Shown here: positions 24,985-34,505 of the stretch, one piece after another | How positions within the stretch are numbered: the stretch's first letter is position 1 | Layout of the letters: every line of letters starts with the position of its first letter | From: Erysipelothrix amsterdamensis | GTDB taxonomy: Bacteria; Bacillota_I; Bacilli_A; Erysipelotrichales; Erysipelotrichaceae | DNA length: 64,000 bases | Assembly: GCF_940143175.1 (NCBI RefSeq) | Contig: NZ_OW659496.1 | Location: 1,844,713 to 1,908,712, forward strand | Reading direction: 5' to 3' | Notes under the pieces: generated by a model | Seen by the model: only the letters and a program-made list of their open reading frames with translations | Databases searched by the model: none | What the model was told of the DNA's origin: nothing | Made by a program: the position numbers and the translations under genes

Positions 24985-25929
24985 TCACGATATACGTGCT
25001 ATAAGGGCATCGATATCACCAAGTAATGACTTCTTAAAACCCTCAATATCTGCATCAAGCGCAACTTTTACGTTGGGGGATTTGCCTTCACGATAAGCGT
25101 CTACATTAAGAATCGTGCGCCCTTTTTGCTCTTGATCTGTGAGGACGTCCAGATTAACGTGAGGTCCTGTGATTAAGTTAGGATTAAGTGCCGCAAAAAC
25201 CGCAAGTGGATCATGTAATGCGCAGCCATCCCACAACGGATACGCATCTTTATATGCGTCGAGGTAATAAAGGACAATTTGATAAAGCTCGGGCGCTGAT
25301 GACTGCCAGTGGGCTACATCCTCTTTGGTAATGATTGCCCGAGTCGTAACATCCAAGCCAATCATTGTAATCGGTGTTGAACTTCCGAGAACGATCTTAC
25401 TGCTTAAATCATCTTGAGCAATGTTTGCTTCTGCAAACTTACTTACATTACCTGGAACACTAAATGCACCTCCCATTAAGACAAGATTACCGATTCCAGC
25501 CATAGCCTTAGGATTTCTCTCAATTGCTTTAGCGAGGTTTGTAAGAGGACCTGATGCGATAATCACAAGGTCTTTACCATACTTTTCCGCAGACTCAATA
25601 AGAAAATCAACTGCATGTTTTGTAGCTTTCATGTTAGGAGATTGGGTTAAAACAGCATTTCCAATTCCATTTTTACCATGAAATCTAATCCCACCAGCAA
25701 GACGTTCATAAGTATTGTCCCTACGAGCATGCGTGCATCCTTGATACACAGGAATATGATTTTGATTAAAGTAATGGAGAAGGTCTAGTGTATTCTGTGT
25801 TGCTCCTTCCACATCAATATTTCCATAAACCGTGGTAATTCCAATTAAACTCTATTCTTTTTGCGCACACATATATACAATTGAAAACGTATCATCAATA
25901 CCTGTATCCACATCTAAAATATACTTCAT
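24985..25929 (-). pseudogene. Inosine/uridine-preferring nucleoside hydrolase, interrupted by an in-frame TAG
   Basis: A nucleoside hydrolase that would split purine or pyrimidine nucleosides into base and ribose. The true start is ATG 25929, preceded by AGAGGGGATTTT. It encodes the calcium-binding signature DVDTGIDD in the first 13 residues. Codon 26 is TAG (25852-25854). The same frame then continues through LIGITTVYGNIDVEGATQNT to the normal end, with ASGPLTNLAKA and LMGGAFSVPGNVS intact. A 275-residue remnant could in principle start at ATG 25812, but it would lack the Asp cluster that binds calcium and ribose. A recent single-base nonsense mutation is the simplest reading. Confidence 0.9.
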
Positions 25930-25949
25930 AAAATCCCCTCTATTCTATT

Positions 25950-26465
25950 TTAAGGAATATAGCAATCAAGTTGATTCGTTTTAACCAGCTCATGAATTCC
26001 TTCAATGGTCGGTGAACGATCAATCCATCGTCTATACCCTTTTACTTCTTTATTATCATACATAATTTCTGTCGCTCCTGAAATCAAATACTCAGGTTTA
26101 TATTCTATATTCTTTGTTTCAGGATTTTCTTCCTCAATATTTACGACATAAATTCTTGCTTGGACACTTTGATTTCCACCAACACACATATCTAAAGGGT
26201 TCAGACGAAATGATCGAATTGTATCTGTTTTTACGAGATTTTGGTAGAATTCTTCTGCATTCTCATTAAGTGTATCACCAAACGTTTCTACTAAGATCGA
26301 TACATCTCGAACTAAGGTATCATCTTTGACTTCTTGGACTTGAGTTTGTGATTTTTGATAAACTAAAAGCCCAATTACCATTAACATTAGTACGACTGCA
26401 ATTTTTATTAAATGTTGATTCCTTTTATTGGATTTTTTTAGTTCTGTTTGTCGCTCTTGTGTCAT
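25950..26465 (-). CDS. Hypothetical 171-aa membrane-anchored protein
   Basis: Not recognised. Residues 1-19 are basic and cytoplasmic, and one membrane helix spans about 20-37 (IKIAVVLMLMVIGLLVY). The rest should lie outside the membrane. The C-terminal part has two Cys (about 95 and 168) that might form a disulfide. AGAGGTGAAATT precedes ATG 26465. It lies 20 nt upstream of the nucleoside hydrolase pseudogene on the same strand and may share its transcript. Confidence 0.75.
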   Translation of the reverse strand: MTQERQTELKKSNKRNQHLIKIAVVLMLMVIGLLVYQKSQTQVQEVKDDTLVRDVSILVETFGDTLNENAEEFYQNLVKTDTIRSFRLNPLDMCVGGNQSVQARIYVVNIEEENPETKNIEYKPEYLISGATEIMYDNKEVKGYRRWIDRSPTIEGIHELVKTNQLDCYIP

Positions 26466-26532
26466 AATTTCACCTCTAACGTTACAATATCATTATCGTT
26501 TTAGCGATATGAGAAATTACTATGAAAGATAG

Positions 26533-26556
26533 AAAAAGGACGCTTTGGCGTCCTTA
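26533..26556 (-). terminator. Terminator of the rsmG-noc-parA-parB operon
   Basis: Stem AAGGACGC / GCGTCCTT with a 4-nt loop and a short T-run on the minus strand. Its first bases overlap the parB stop codon. Confidence 0.75.
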
Positions 26557-27423
26557 CTCAATAATATCAAGCAACTCTAAAATACGATTTAAATCTTCGT
26601 CGTCATCAAACGAAATCACCACTTTATTATTCGCGATATTAACGCGTGTTTGTAAGCGTCGTTCGAATAATGATTGTGCATAATCATAATCTTTATTACG
26701 TAACTTCGGTTCAACAGGTTTCACATCTTCTTTATTGATGAGACGTTCTGCTTCCCGTACCGATAACTTCTTACTTAAAATTTCTTCCGCAATGCGTTCA
26801 ATTTCTTTTGGATCTTCGATTGTGACAAGTGGGCGCACATGACCCATTGTGAGTTTATTATCACTGACCATTTCTTGTACAGATTTTGGAAGTCTTAATA
26901 AACGTAATAAGTTTGTAATATGACTACGGGATTTACTTACTCGTTTCGCAACTTCTTCTTGAGTTAAACCTAAACGATCAATTAATGAACTATATCCCAT
27001 CGCCTCTTCAATTACATTTAAATCTTCACGTTGAACGTTCTCGATAATCGCAATTTCCATCATCTGTGAATCATCAAAATCCACAACGATCGCTGCGATT
27101 TCTTCGATATTTGCGCGTTTGGTAGCACGTAAACGACGCTCTCCAGCTACAAGTTCGTATCCCTTATTCGTTTCACGAACTAAAATCGGTGTAAACAAAC
27201 CATGTGTTGAAATTGATTGTGATAATTCTTCTAATTTATCCTCGTCAAAATGTCGACGCGGTTGGTATGGATTTGTGCGAATATCTTTGACTTTAAGGCT
27301 TGTTTTAACACCCGTAAATTCATCATTATTGCCTTGTTGAATATCCTCAAGTACTGAAGATACATCATCACCAAAAATTGCACCCAGTCCACGACCTAAA
27401 CGATTACTATCTTTCTCTGCCAT
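26554..27423 (-). CDS. parB: Chromosome partitioning protein ParB (Spo0J)
   Basis: A 289-residue ParB that binds parS sites and loads SMC near the origin. N-terminal RLGRGLGAIFGD is the ParA-stimulating segment. The CTPase domain has TNPYQPRRHF near 55 and GERRLRATKRA near 95 (GERR box). The helix-turn-helix is near 150 (LTQEEVAKRVSKSRSHITNLLRLL), and a dimerisation domain ends the chain. GGAGTGACTCGA precedes ATG 27423. Overlaps the parA end by 17 nt. Confidence 0.95.
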   Translation of the reverse strand: MAEKDSNRLGRGLGAIFGDDVSSVLEDIQQGNNDEFTGVKTSLKVKDIRTNPYQPRRHFDEDKLEELSQSISTHGLFTPILVRETNKGYELVAGERRLRATKRANIEEIAAIVVDFDDSQMMEIAIIENVQREDLNVIEEAMGYSSLIDRLGLTQEEVAKRVSKSRSHITNLLRLLRLPKSVQEMVSDNKLTMGHVRPLVTIEDPKEIERIAEEILSKKLSVREAERLINKEDVKPVEPKLRNKDYDYAQSLFERRLQTRVNIANNKVVISFDDDEDLNRILELLDIIE

Positions 27424-28204
27424 TCGAGTCACTCCGTTTCTTATTATATGATAAGACTTCTTTCGCTAGAGATGCGTATGCTTTAGCGCCTTCCGATTTT
27501 AAATCATATTCGAAGATTGAGTTTCCACGAGAAGGAGCTTCTGACAACTTAACATTTCTAGGGATATTACTCTTATAGACACGTTCTTTAAAATATTTAC
27601 GAACTTCTTGTTGAACCTCAACACTCAAACGAGTACGAACATCAAACATCGTAAGTAAAACGCCTTCTATTTTTAAATCTGGATTAAACAGCTTTTGTAC
27701 AAGCCGGATTGTGGATAACAATTGTGTTAACCCTTCAAGTGCATAATACTCACATTGAACCGGTATTATGACTGAATCCGCAGCCGTCAGTGCATTTGTA
27801 TTTAACAAACCTAATGATGGTGGACAATCTATAATAATATAATCATAGTCATCCTTTGCTTTAATTAATTTATTCTTTAAAAGACGCTCACGACCAATCT
27901 TAAACTCAACCATCTCGAGATCTGCTCCAGCAAGATCAATTGTTGCGGGAATTAAATCCATTGGGGGAGTATTCAAAGACATTTTAATGTCGCTTACTTC
28001 TTTTTCAGAAAGAATTAAATCATAGGTACTGTCTTTAATCGCCATTCTATTTGCACCTACACCTTGAGATGCATTTCCTTGGGGGTCAAGGTCTACTAAT
28101 AGAACTTTTTGGCCTAAGTAGGCTAACCCAGCAGATAAATTAATACTCGTCGTTGTTTTCCCAACGCCACCTTTTTGATTAGCTACAGCAATTATTTTCC
28201 CCAT
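27407..28204 (-). CDS. parA: Chromosome partitioning ATPase ParA (Soj)
   Basis: A 265-residue deviant Walker ATPase that works with ParB in origin segregation and often controls DnaA. Walker A KGGVGKTTTSINLSAGLA near 11-28 with the signature Lys11, Walker A' LVDLDPQGNAS near 38, and Walker B IIIDCPPSLG near 120. AAGGATGTGAGTCA precedes the ATG. Between noc and parB in one operon. Confidence 0.95.
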   Translation of the reverse strand: MGKIIAVANQKGGVGKTTTSINLSAGLAYLGQKVLLVDLDPQGNASQGVGANRMAIKDSTYDLILSEKEVSDIKMSLNTPPMDLIPATIDLAGADLEMVEFKIGRERLLKNKLIKAKDDYDYIIIDCPPSLGLLNTNALTAADSVIIPVQCEYYALEGLTQLLSTIRLVQKLFNPDLKIEGVLLTMFDVRTRLSVEVQQEVRKYFKERVYKSNIPRNVKLSEAPSRGNSIFEYDLKSEGAKAYASLAKEVLSYNKKRSDSNGRER

Positions 28205-28233
28205 TGACTCACATCCTTTGTTATATTCTTAAG

Positions 28234-28989
28234 TTATTTAGGGAAGCGTATCGTAATGATAACCTCATCATTCGTTTCTTCCATTTCATGTTTTACCGTA
28301 ATTCCTGTTTTTTCAATCATTCCGATCGATTGCTTGATTGTATTAATACCAATCTTAATGTGTTGAGAAATACCACGTGTTACTGTTTTTTTCTTTCGTG
28401 GTTTGTTAATGAGGGTCTCTGTCTCTTTAACATTCAACTTTTTATTAAGGATTTCGTCTAAAACTTCTTCAGTTTTTTCTTTTTCAACACTTAATAGAGC
28501 ACGAGCATGACGCTCAGTAATTCTACGCTCTCCTAAGGCTTCGAGTACGGGTTCAGGCAATTCAAGTAAACGGATTTTATTCGCAATCGCTGATTGTGAT
28601 TTCCCTACTTTGGTTGCGAGTTCCTTTTGAGTTATTTTTTGAATTCGTAAAATATCGCGATATGCTTTCGCTTCTTCTAACACACTTAAATCTTCTCGCT
28701 GTATATTTTCGATAAGCGCTAATGTTGCACTTTTATCATCGTCAATATTACTGATAATGCACGGAACTTCTGTAAAACCGAACATTCGCATTGCTCGATA
28801 ACGACGTTCTCCGGCAATAATTTCATATTCATCTGTCTCGTTGACTTCACGAACAACAATCGGTTGAAGAAGGCCATTTTCACTAATCGATTGACCCAAT
28901 TCCAACAAACTCTCATCGTTAAAAGTTAGCCGTGGTTGATTACGGTTAGGTTTAATTTTTTCAATAGCTATTTCTCTACGATCAATCAT
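28234..28989 (-). CDS. noc: Nucleoid occlusion protein Noc (ParB paralogue)
   Basis: A 251-residue ParB-like protein. It has the GERR box (GERRYRAMRMFG near 70) and a helix-turn-helix (ITQKELATKVGKSQSAIANKIRLL near 125). It lacks the ParA-stimulating N-terminus seen in the neighbouring ParB, as in Noc. Noc in Bacillus binds DNA and blocks septation over the nucleoid. Order rsmG-noc-parA-parB matches Bacillus, supporting the name. GGGAGGAATC precedes ATG 28989, which overlaps rsmG by 8 nt. Confidence 0.88.
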   Translation of the reverse strand: MIDRREIAIEKIKPNRNQPRLTFNDESLLELGQSISENGLLQPIVVREVNETDEYEIIAGERRYRAMRMFGFTEVPCIISNIDDDKSATLALIENIQREDLSVLEEAKAYRDILRIQKITQKELATKVGKSQSAIANKIRLLELPEPVLEALGERRITERHARALLSVEKEKTEEVLDEILNKKLNVKETETLINKPRKKKTVTRGISQHIKIGINTIKQSIGMIEKTGITVKHEMEETNDEVIITIRFPK

Positions 28990-29698
28990 GATTCCTCCCA
29001 GACAGTGGTGTCTTCTTAATTTTAGCATAACTTCTTGGATACTTCTTCGAAGCGGACTTCACTTTTTTAATCTCTAAATTATAGCGGTCGCCCATGATAT
29101 CATCACAAAATTTATGAGTTTGAATTAATTCTCCTCCCAGGATTTTGATAGCCTTTAGGGAATCTTCATATTCCTCGATTCCTTTTGTTCCTTTCATTGC
29201 TAAAAATACGCCACCAACTTTGACAAAAGGCAAACATAATTCACTGAGTATATCAAGATAAGCAACGGCACGTGCTGTTGCGACATCAAAAGACTCACGA
29301 AGTTCTCCGATAACATCTTCTGCACGACCATTTAAAACGATTGTATTTTTTAAGCCGCACTCTTGTACAACACGTTCTAAGAAGTTTGTTCGCTTTGTTG
29401 TTGGCTCGATACACGTTACTGTGACATCGGGACGCGCAATTGCAAGAACGATTCCTGGAAATCCAGCACCACTCCCAATGTCTGCAATGCTACTGTTTTC
29501 TTTTATTAATGGCGAGATAAGCAATGAATCATAAAAATGCTTTAAAAATATCCCCTCATCATCATCGATTCCCGTTAAATTTAAGACTTTATTCACTTCT
29601 TGAATAAGATTCTTGTACGTTAAAAATTGTTGTTTCATTTCTTCTGAAACAACAATCCCCAACGCTTCAATTTTACTAATAAATTCTAAAAAATTCAT
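28982..29698 (-). CDS. rsmG: 16S rRNA (guanine527-N7) methyltransferase
   Basis: A 238-residue SAM methyltransferase (formerly GidB) that methylates G527 of 16S rRNA. SAM-binding IADIGSGAGFPGIVLA near 68, and the conserved VATARAVAYLDIL near 140. TTGGAGGCTTC precedes the ATG. First gene of the partition operon with promoter at 29782-29810. mnmG, often just before it, lies 6 kb away here. Confidence 0.95.
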   Translation of the reverse strand: MNFLEFISKIEALGIVVSEEMKQQFLTYKNLIQEVNKVLNLTGIDDDEGIFLKHFYDSLLISPLIKENSSIADIGSGAGFPGIVLAIARPDVTVTCIEPTTKRTNFLERVVQECGLKNTIVLNGRAEDVIGELRESFDVATARAVAYLDILSELCLPFVKVGGVFLAMKGTKGIEEYEDSLKAIKILGGELIQTHKFCDDIMGDRYNLEIKKVKSASKKYPRSYAKIKKTPLSGRNHD

Positions 29699-29781
29699 GA
29701 AGCCTCCAATTGCAATGCATCTTTTATTAACACATTTTTATCATCTTTGATTCTTAAGATTAGAATCGAAACTACGTTGTA

Positions 29782-29810
29782 ATTATAGCGTATTTCACAG
29801 ATTTCCACAA
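29782..29810 (-). promoter_or_regulatory. Promoter of rsmG-noc-parA-parB
   Basis: Minus strand TTGTGG (29805-29810), 17-nt spacer, TATAAT (29782-29787). A leader of about 80 nt with a GATTCT / AGAATC hairpin precedes rsmG. Confidence 0.7.
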
Positions 29811-29841
29811 CAAAACCTAGAGACAAATATTTGGGCAAAAA

Positions 29842-29872
29842 AGCATAAAAGACAGTCAATACTGTCTTTTAT
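29842..29872 (-). terminator. Terminator of the 818-aa LPXTG protein gene
   Basis: Stem ATAAAAGACAG / CTGTCTTTTAT with a 6-nt loop; T-rich on the minus strand, 3 nt after the stop. Confidence 0.85.
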
Positions 29873-29875
29873 GTA

Positions 29876-32332
29876 CTATTTAACAATTCTATTTTTATAC
29901 CTTTTCGATAATAATACACAAACACCCGTCAATATGAGGAATTCACTCCAAATATTACTGTGTTTTTGTTTCCCTGTTTTGGGAAGAACGCTATCTTTGT
30001 TATTCTCTATTCCCCGGGTAATCAATTTTTCATCAAAGTTTTGTATATCTGTTCCAACTTGGTTTTGTTTTTGCTTTTGAGTTCTGTCTTTTTTAAGTGA
30101 TTTAGTATCTGATGGTGTTGTTCTCATAACCGTTAAAGCATCTCTTTCTTTAGTCTCTTTGAAACTGCTTATGTCATTATGATTCTTATTTTCCATCTCC
30201 ACTCCGTCAATTAAGTATGACGCTGCTATTTCATAAACATCCATTTGGTGTTCAATGGTTGAACGTTCTTTATAAAGATCATTCATTATCTTTACAGATT
30301 CTTGTTCATGATGGATTCGATTTTCTATGTCTTGTAGTAAAATTCGTTCTAAGTTAATGCGCTTTTGAGTCTCAATAAAATCTAAGACTTTATATGCTTC
30401 GTCCATTTTGCTTAAATCTATTATTTCTTCCGGTATCTCTGTACCCACTAGAAGAGGCATCGTGTCAAATGATGGATGATCCTGTATCGCGTGCCCGTTC
30501 ACATCTAACATGAAATAAACCTGCTGATTATCATTAAACAATCCCTTTTTTTCTAATTTTTGACTTGATTGATTAATATTTTCAATGGTGATTGGATTTT
30601 CGTTCAATTCAATTTGCTCACCTTCGAGATGATTTTCGAGACTGATTGGTTTTAACTGCTCCTCATATTCTTTGATGCTCAATTCATATGCAATACGGTT
30701 TTTACGATCTTGTTCCAAAATCTGTTCTAAGTTTTTTTGCTTAATGAATTCTTTCTCCATAATTGCTTCCATACCGTGGTAAAACTCGTGATTGGGTATC
30801 TCATCAATACTGTATCCTTCTAGAAATATAGGATCTGGAAGCAGTACGTTTTTTGGTTCCTCAGCGATGGTCTCATTTACACTAAATCCTTCAACAGAGA
30901 GTATTTCTTCAAGATTTGGCTTCAATTCTTGTTTTGAATATTCTTGAATTACAAACCCGTCTACACTCAATAATTCATTTGGATCGACCTTTCCACCATT
31001 AATGTTTGGAATCAAAATTTCTAATGAAATATCAATATCCTCTTCTTTTTTGGGTTTATATGCCTTCTGAATTTCAATATGTAATGGCTGAATTGCACGA
31101 TCAATATATATTTTCGAATCGTTTGCTGCAATCACAAACTCATCACCAACAGAAAACGATGGCTTTTTTGAAAGATTTAGCTTGAATAAAAGGTGCGACT
31201 GATTAAAAGCTACCGATTTTTTAATATGTGTTGCTTGATTATCTTCTAAAAGATGAATATCAATTGTATCTGTCGATTTAACGTTTGGATAAGTGAGAAT
31301 ATTAGGTCCCCATTCAATTTGATATTTTTTATTAATAAATCGTTCTACATTTATTTTAGATATATTCTTAAGCTTGTCCTCATTAATGTTTAACTCAACA
31401 CTTGGGTCACTCAGTGTATAGCGTTTAATTTTAAATGACGTATCTAAATCATCGTGATGAACATTTTTAAACATTACCTTCTCATCCTTAACAGTACCTA
31501 CAAGCTCTTTTTGTTTTTCATTTATAAGGACAATTTCGCCCGTAACACTTTTCAAGTTTAAGCCTATTAATGGAATTTCTTTCGTAATATTTTGACGAAG
31601 TCGGAATTCAAACTCATAATCATTAATAACTTTTTTTTCGATTTGAATTCGATCATCTCCATCCGTAATGATATCAAAAGTAAATGGTTTTTGGTCATCG
31701 TCATACTTTGTTGTGATAAATGAATAATGCTGTCTCGAGATACGTAAATGATGTGTTGTTTGAAGACTCTTTGACCGCTCCCCATTTTTCGTTAAGATAA
31801 ACTGTAACGACTTTACATCATTGATGGGACCATCATGTACTACCGAAAATTTAATTGTTTGATTTTTTATTCGATAAATATTAATTGTATTCTGGTGCTG
31901 GATTACTCGATATTCCGAAGCGTCCGGTGTTTCACCATGAATTTTAAATCCATACACTTTGTGATAAACATTGGAGTCTTCCAAATTAAAATCCATAGAA
32001 TCTTGTAATGCTAAATTATCAATTGTTATAGATTTTGTGTCCTTGGTAAGATTTGATATTTTACCAATTTCAATCGAAAAATTATTCTTAAACTCCTCTT
32101 GCATGACCAAGGATACCGGTTCGTCACCACTCTCCATTCCGAGCCATTGTATTGTGTAAGTTTTAGACCCGCTAACACAGGATTCCTTACGATTACAAAT
32201 TCCGCGCATACTTGCACCAACATCCCGGTTCAAGTCTTGGAATTCATAATTCACATCTGCGGAAACATTATCTATTTGATAAGCACTGAAAAGTAAAATA
32301 AACATTACAAAGATACAGATTTTTCGTATCAT
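29876..32332 (-). CDS. LPXTG-anchored surface protein of unknown function (818 aa)
   Basis: A secreted, wall-anchored protein. Signal peptide residues 1-25 (ending NVSA), then a long beta-rich region, and a C-terminal sorting signal LPKTG at 783-787, a hydrophobic stretch and a basic tail. From about 450 to 530, three degenerate units recur (SVDGFVIQEY, SVEGFSVNET, FLEGYSIDEI). After them come two helical segments with similar openings (LEQILEQDRKNRIAYE near 535, LERILLQDIENRIHHE near 670). No domain was recognised. GGAGGGGATAAA precedes the ATG. It probably interacts with host or environment, but nothing defines its ligand. Confidence 0.88.
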   Translation of the reverse strand: MIRKICIFVMFILLFSAYQIDNVSADVNYEFQDLNRDVGASMRGICNRKESCVSGSKTYTIQWLGMESGDEPVSLVMQEEFKNNFSIEIGKISNLTKDTKSITIDNLALQDSMDFNLEDSNVYHKVYGFKIHGETPDASEYRVIQHQNTINIYRIKNQTIKFSVVHDGPINDVKSLQFILTKNGERSKSLQTTHHLRISRQHYSFITTKYDDDQKPFTFDIITDGDDRIQIEKKVINDYEFEFRLRQNITKEIPLIGLNLKSVTGEIVLINEKQKELVGTVKDEKVMFKNVHHDDLDTSFKIKRYTLSDPSVELNINEDKLKNISKINVERFINKKYQIEWGPNILTYPNVKSTDTIDIHLLEDNQATHIKKSVAFNQSHLLFKLNLSKKPSFSVGDEFVIAANDSKIYIDRAIQPLHIEIQKAYKPKKEEDIDISLEILIPNINGGKVDPNELLSVDGFVIQEYSKQELKPNLEEILSVEGFSVNETIAEEPKNVLLPDPIFLEGYSIDEIPNHEFYHGMEAIMEKEFIKQKNLEQILEQDRKNRIAYELSIKEYEEQLKPISLENHLEGEQIELNENPITIENINQSSQKLEKKGLFNDNQQVYFMLDVNGHAIQDHPSFDTMPLLVGTEIPEEIIDLSKMDEAYKVLDFIETQKRINLERILLQDIENRIHHEQESVKIMNDLYKERSTIEHQMDVYEIAASYLIDGVEMENKNHNDISSFKETKERDALTVMRTTPSDTKSLKKDRTQKQKQNQVGTDIQNFDEKLITRGIENNKDSVLPKTGKQKHSNIWSEFLILTGVCVLLSKRYKNRIVK

Positions 32333-32389
32333 TTTATCCCCTCCACACTAATTAGCGTGTTAAATTTTTACATACAGTAGCCTAAATTG

Positions 32390-32423
32390 TAAAGAGGTCT
32401 TAGAATTTACAACTAAATGTGGT
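32390..32423. repeat. 34-bp dispersed repeat, copy A
   Basis: Shares the core TCTTAGAATTTACAACTAAA and flanking bases with copy B at 34815-34848, same orientation, with one mismatch in 34. Lies between typA and the LPXTG gene. Confidence 0.8.
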
Positions 32424-32475
32424 AGATGGGCTCACAACAAAATGACCCAAAGAAATTTTTGCTCTTTAATTTATC

Positions 32476-32496
32476 AAAAAAAGGAGCCGAAGCTCC
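32476..32496 (-). terminator. Terminator of typA
   Basis: Stem GGAGC / GCTCC with CGAA loop and a seven-T run on the minus strand, 40 nt after the stop. Confidence 0.85.
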
Positions 32497-32536
32497 CTAA
32501 TCAATTGATTAATTATCTATTTCGTTATTGTTTCAT

Positions 32537-34321
32537 TTATTGTCGTAAATTTTTCTTACGTAATCTAATATTCAAGGGTGTCACCTCAACAAGATCATCC
32601 TCAGTAATATAGTCAAGAGCATACTCTAAGGTGAGTGTAATCGGATCCTCAAGTTTCAAAGCTTCTTCTTTACCACCACGTCCATTACCTCGGTAGCTAT
32701 TTAATCGTTTGTTTCGAATTACATTTACCCACATATCATTTTCTTTGTTCGTAACCCCAACTATCATTCCTGGATAGACTTCCGTTTGAGCACCAATAAA
32801 AAATCTGCCACGATCTTGAATATGAAACATAGGGAATGCCATTGAATTACCCGAAGCGTTAGATATGAGTGACCCACGTTTGGGCATATTCAGGGTTCCT
32901 TGCTGAACATCATACTTATAATGTTCACGCATCATAATCGCGTTACCATGCGTCAAATTAATGAGGTCTGTTCTAAACCCTAATATGTGGCGTGCTGGGA
33001 TATACCAATATTGTCGAATATTGTTCTTGCTTTGTTCGACATCATATAAATTTCCATGACGAAGGCTCATTTGCTCAATAATCTTACCGCTATACTTTTC
33101 AGGTGTTTCAATAATTACGAGATCGATTGGTTCATACATTATTCCGTTGCATTCTTTAAGAATTACGTGCGGTTTTCCAATTGAGAGTTCGTAACCTTCT
33201 CGTCGCATCGTTTCAATCAAAACAGAAAGATGCAACTCACCTCGTCCTGATACAGTGAAGTAATCAGATGATAGACCGGACTCGACCTTCATACCCACGT
33301 TAACCTCCAACTCTCGATCAAGTCGCTCTTTAATATTTCGACTTGTAATATACTTACCTTCTTTTCCTTGTAATGGAGAGGAATTCACATAAAAGTTCAT
33401 GGACATCGTGGGTTGCTCTACCATAATCGCTTCCATAGGAATCGGAGCATCTAGTGAACAGATTGTATCCCCTACGGTGATACTCGATATTCCTGCTATT
33501 ACTACGATATCTCCACTATGAGCTCGCGTAACTTCTTTATGTGTTACACCCTTGTAAACAAACATCTTTTTAATTCGCGAGTGAGAATGTTTCCCAAAGT
33601 TATTAATAACAGATATACCCTGTCCTTGTTCCAATACCCCTTGATGAATACGTCCAATTCCCAAACGTCCTAGATATGCGTCGTAATCAAGAGTTGAAAC
33701 TTGCATCTGTAATGGCTGGGTATCTTTGTCTGTATAGACATCCGTATGTTCGAGAATTGTATCAAATAGCACATCCATCGATGCATCACGTACATCTTGA
33801 TGACGACTTACCTTAAAATCCCGTGTTACACCATATAGTATTGGAAAAAACAGTTGTGATTCATCTGCATCAAGATCCAAGAATAAATCATAAATTTCTT
33901 CGAGAACTTCATCTGGACGACGCTCAGACTTATCCATTTTATTAATTAAGACTATTGGCTTTAGATTCTGTTCAAGTGCTTTGCGAAGGACGAACCGTGT
34001 TTGAGGCATTGGTCCTTCCACAGAGTCTACTAACAAAATTACAGTATCAACCGTTTTGATTATACGTTCTACTTCTCCAGCAAAATCTGCATGACCTGGT
34101 GTATCTACAATATTAATTTTCGTATCTTTATAGAAGACCGAACAGTTTTTAGAGTAGATCGTAATCCCACGTTCTTTCTCGAGATCATTACGATCCATCA
34201 CACGATCGACTGCCTTTTGCTCAAGTTTAAAAGCACCTGACGTGGATAAAATCCCATCAACAAGCGTACTCTTACCAGCATCGACATGGGCGATGATGGC
34301 AATATTTATTATTTTTTTCAT
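32537..34321 (-). CDS. typA: Ribosome-associated GTPase TypA/BipA
   Basis: A 594-residue translational GTPase of the EF-G type that helps 50S assembly, especially at low temperature. G1 AHVDAGKSTLVDG near 10, switch II DTPGHADFAGE near 75, NKMDK near 130. Domain II and EF-G-like domains III and V follow, then the BipA-specific C-terminal domain with NKENDMWVNVIRNKRLNS near 510 and the Gly-rich GNGRGGKEEA near 540. AGGAAGCG lies 12 nt before the ATG. The transcript starts near 34499, leaving a leader of about 180 nt that contains a short ORF. Confidence 0.96.
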   Translation of the reverse strand: MKKIINIAIIAHVDAGKSTLVDGILSTSGAFKLEQKAVDRVMDRNDLEKERGITIYSKNCSVFYKDTKINIVDTPGHADFAGEVERIIKTVDTVILLVDSVEGPMPQTRFVLRKALEQNLKPIVLINKMDKSERRPDEVLEEIYDLFLDLDADESQLFFPILYGVTRDFKVSRHQDVRDASMDVLFDTILEHTDVYTDKDTQPLQMQVSTLDYDAYLGRLGIGRIHQGVLEQGQGISVINNFGKHSHSRIKKMFVYKGVTHKEVTRAHSGDIVVIAGISSITVGDTICSLDAPIPMEAIMVEQPTMSMNFYVNSSPLQGKEGKYITSRNIKERLDRELEVNVGMKVESGLSSDYFTVSGRGELHLSVLIETMRREGYELSIGKPHVILKECNGIMYEPIDLVIIETPEKYSGKIIEQMSLRHGNLYDVEQSKNNIRQYWYIPARHILGFRTDLINLTHGNAIMMREHYKYDVQQGTLNMPKRGSLISNASGNSMAFPMFHIQDRGRFFIGAQTEVYPGMIVGVTNKENDMWVNVIRNKRLNSYRGNGRGGKEEALKLEDPITLTLEYALDYITEDDLVEVTPLNIRLRKKNLRQ

Positions 34322-34351
34322 TATTATTTTTTCGCTTCCTATTTATCTATT

Positions 34352-34415
34352 AATTTCAGTACAGGAAGGTACACTTAAAACAACTATATTTTATGTTCTG
34401 TTTTATACCTTCAAT
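34352..34415 (-). other. Long hairpin in the typA leader
   Basis: GAAGGTA pairs with TACCTTC, and inside it AAAACA with TGTTTT, between the 19-codon leader ORF and typA. No T-run follows, so it would not act as a simple terminator. Confidence 0.4.
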
Positions 34416-34424
34416 ACACTCTAT

Positions 34425-34484
34425 TTACTTCGATAATATAGGTATTGGAGGTGTCATGACTAAAATTTGTTCGTTTGTTGACAT
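34425..34484 (-). CDS. Putative 19-codon leader peptide upstream of typA
   Basis: ATG 34484 with GCGAGGTTATATC before it (Shine-Dalgarno AGGT, 8-nt spacing) opens MSTNEQILVMTPPIPILSK. It sits at the 5' end of the typA transcript, whose extended -10 box is at 34506. The PPIP run is the kind of polyproline stretch that slows ribosomes and needs EF-P. Expression is inferred from the ribosome binding site and position only. Confidence 0.45.
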   Translation of the reverse strand: MSTNEQILVMTPPIPILSK

Positions 34485-34505
34485 GATATAACCTCGCTTT
34501 GGCAC

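Noticed and set aside
25812..25854. A complete nucleoside hydrolase starting at ATG 25812
   Set aside because: It would lack the DVDTGIDD calcium and ribose-binding motif that lies upstream in the same frame behind the TAG, so a pseudogene is more likely.
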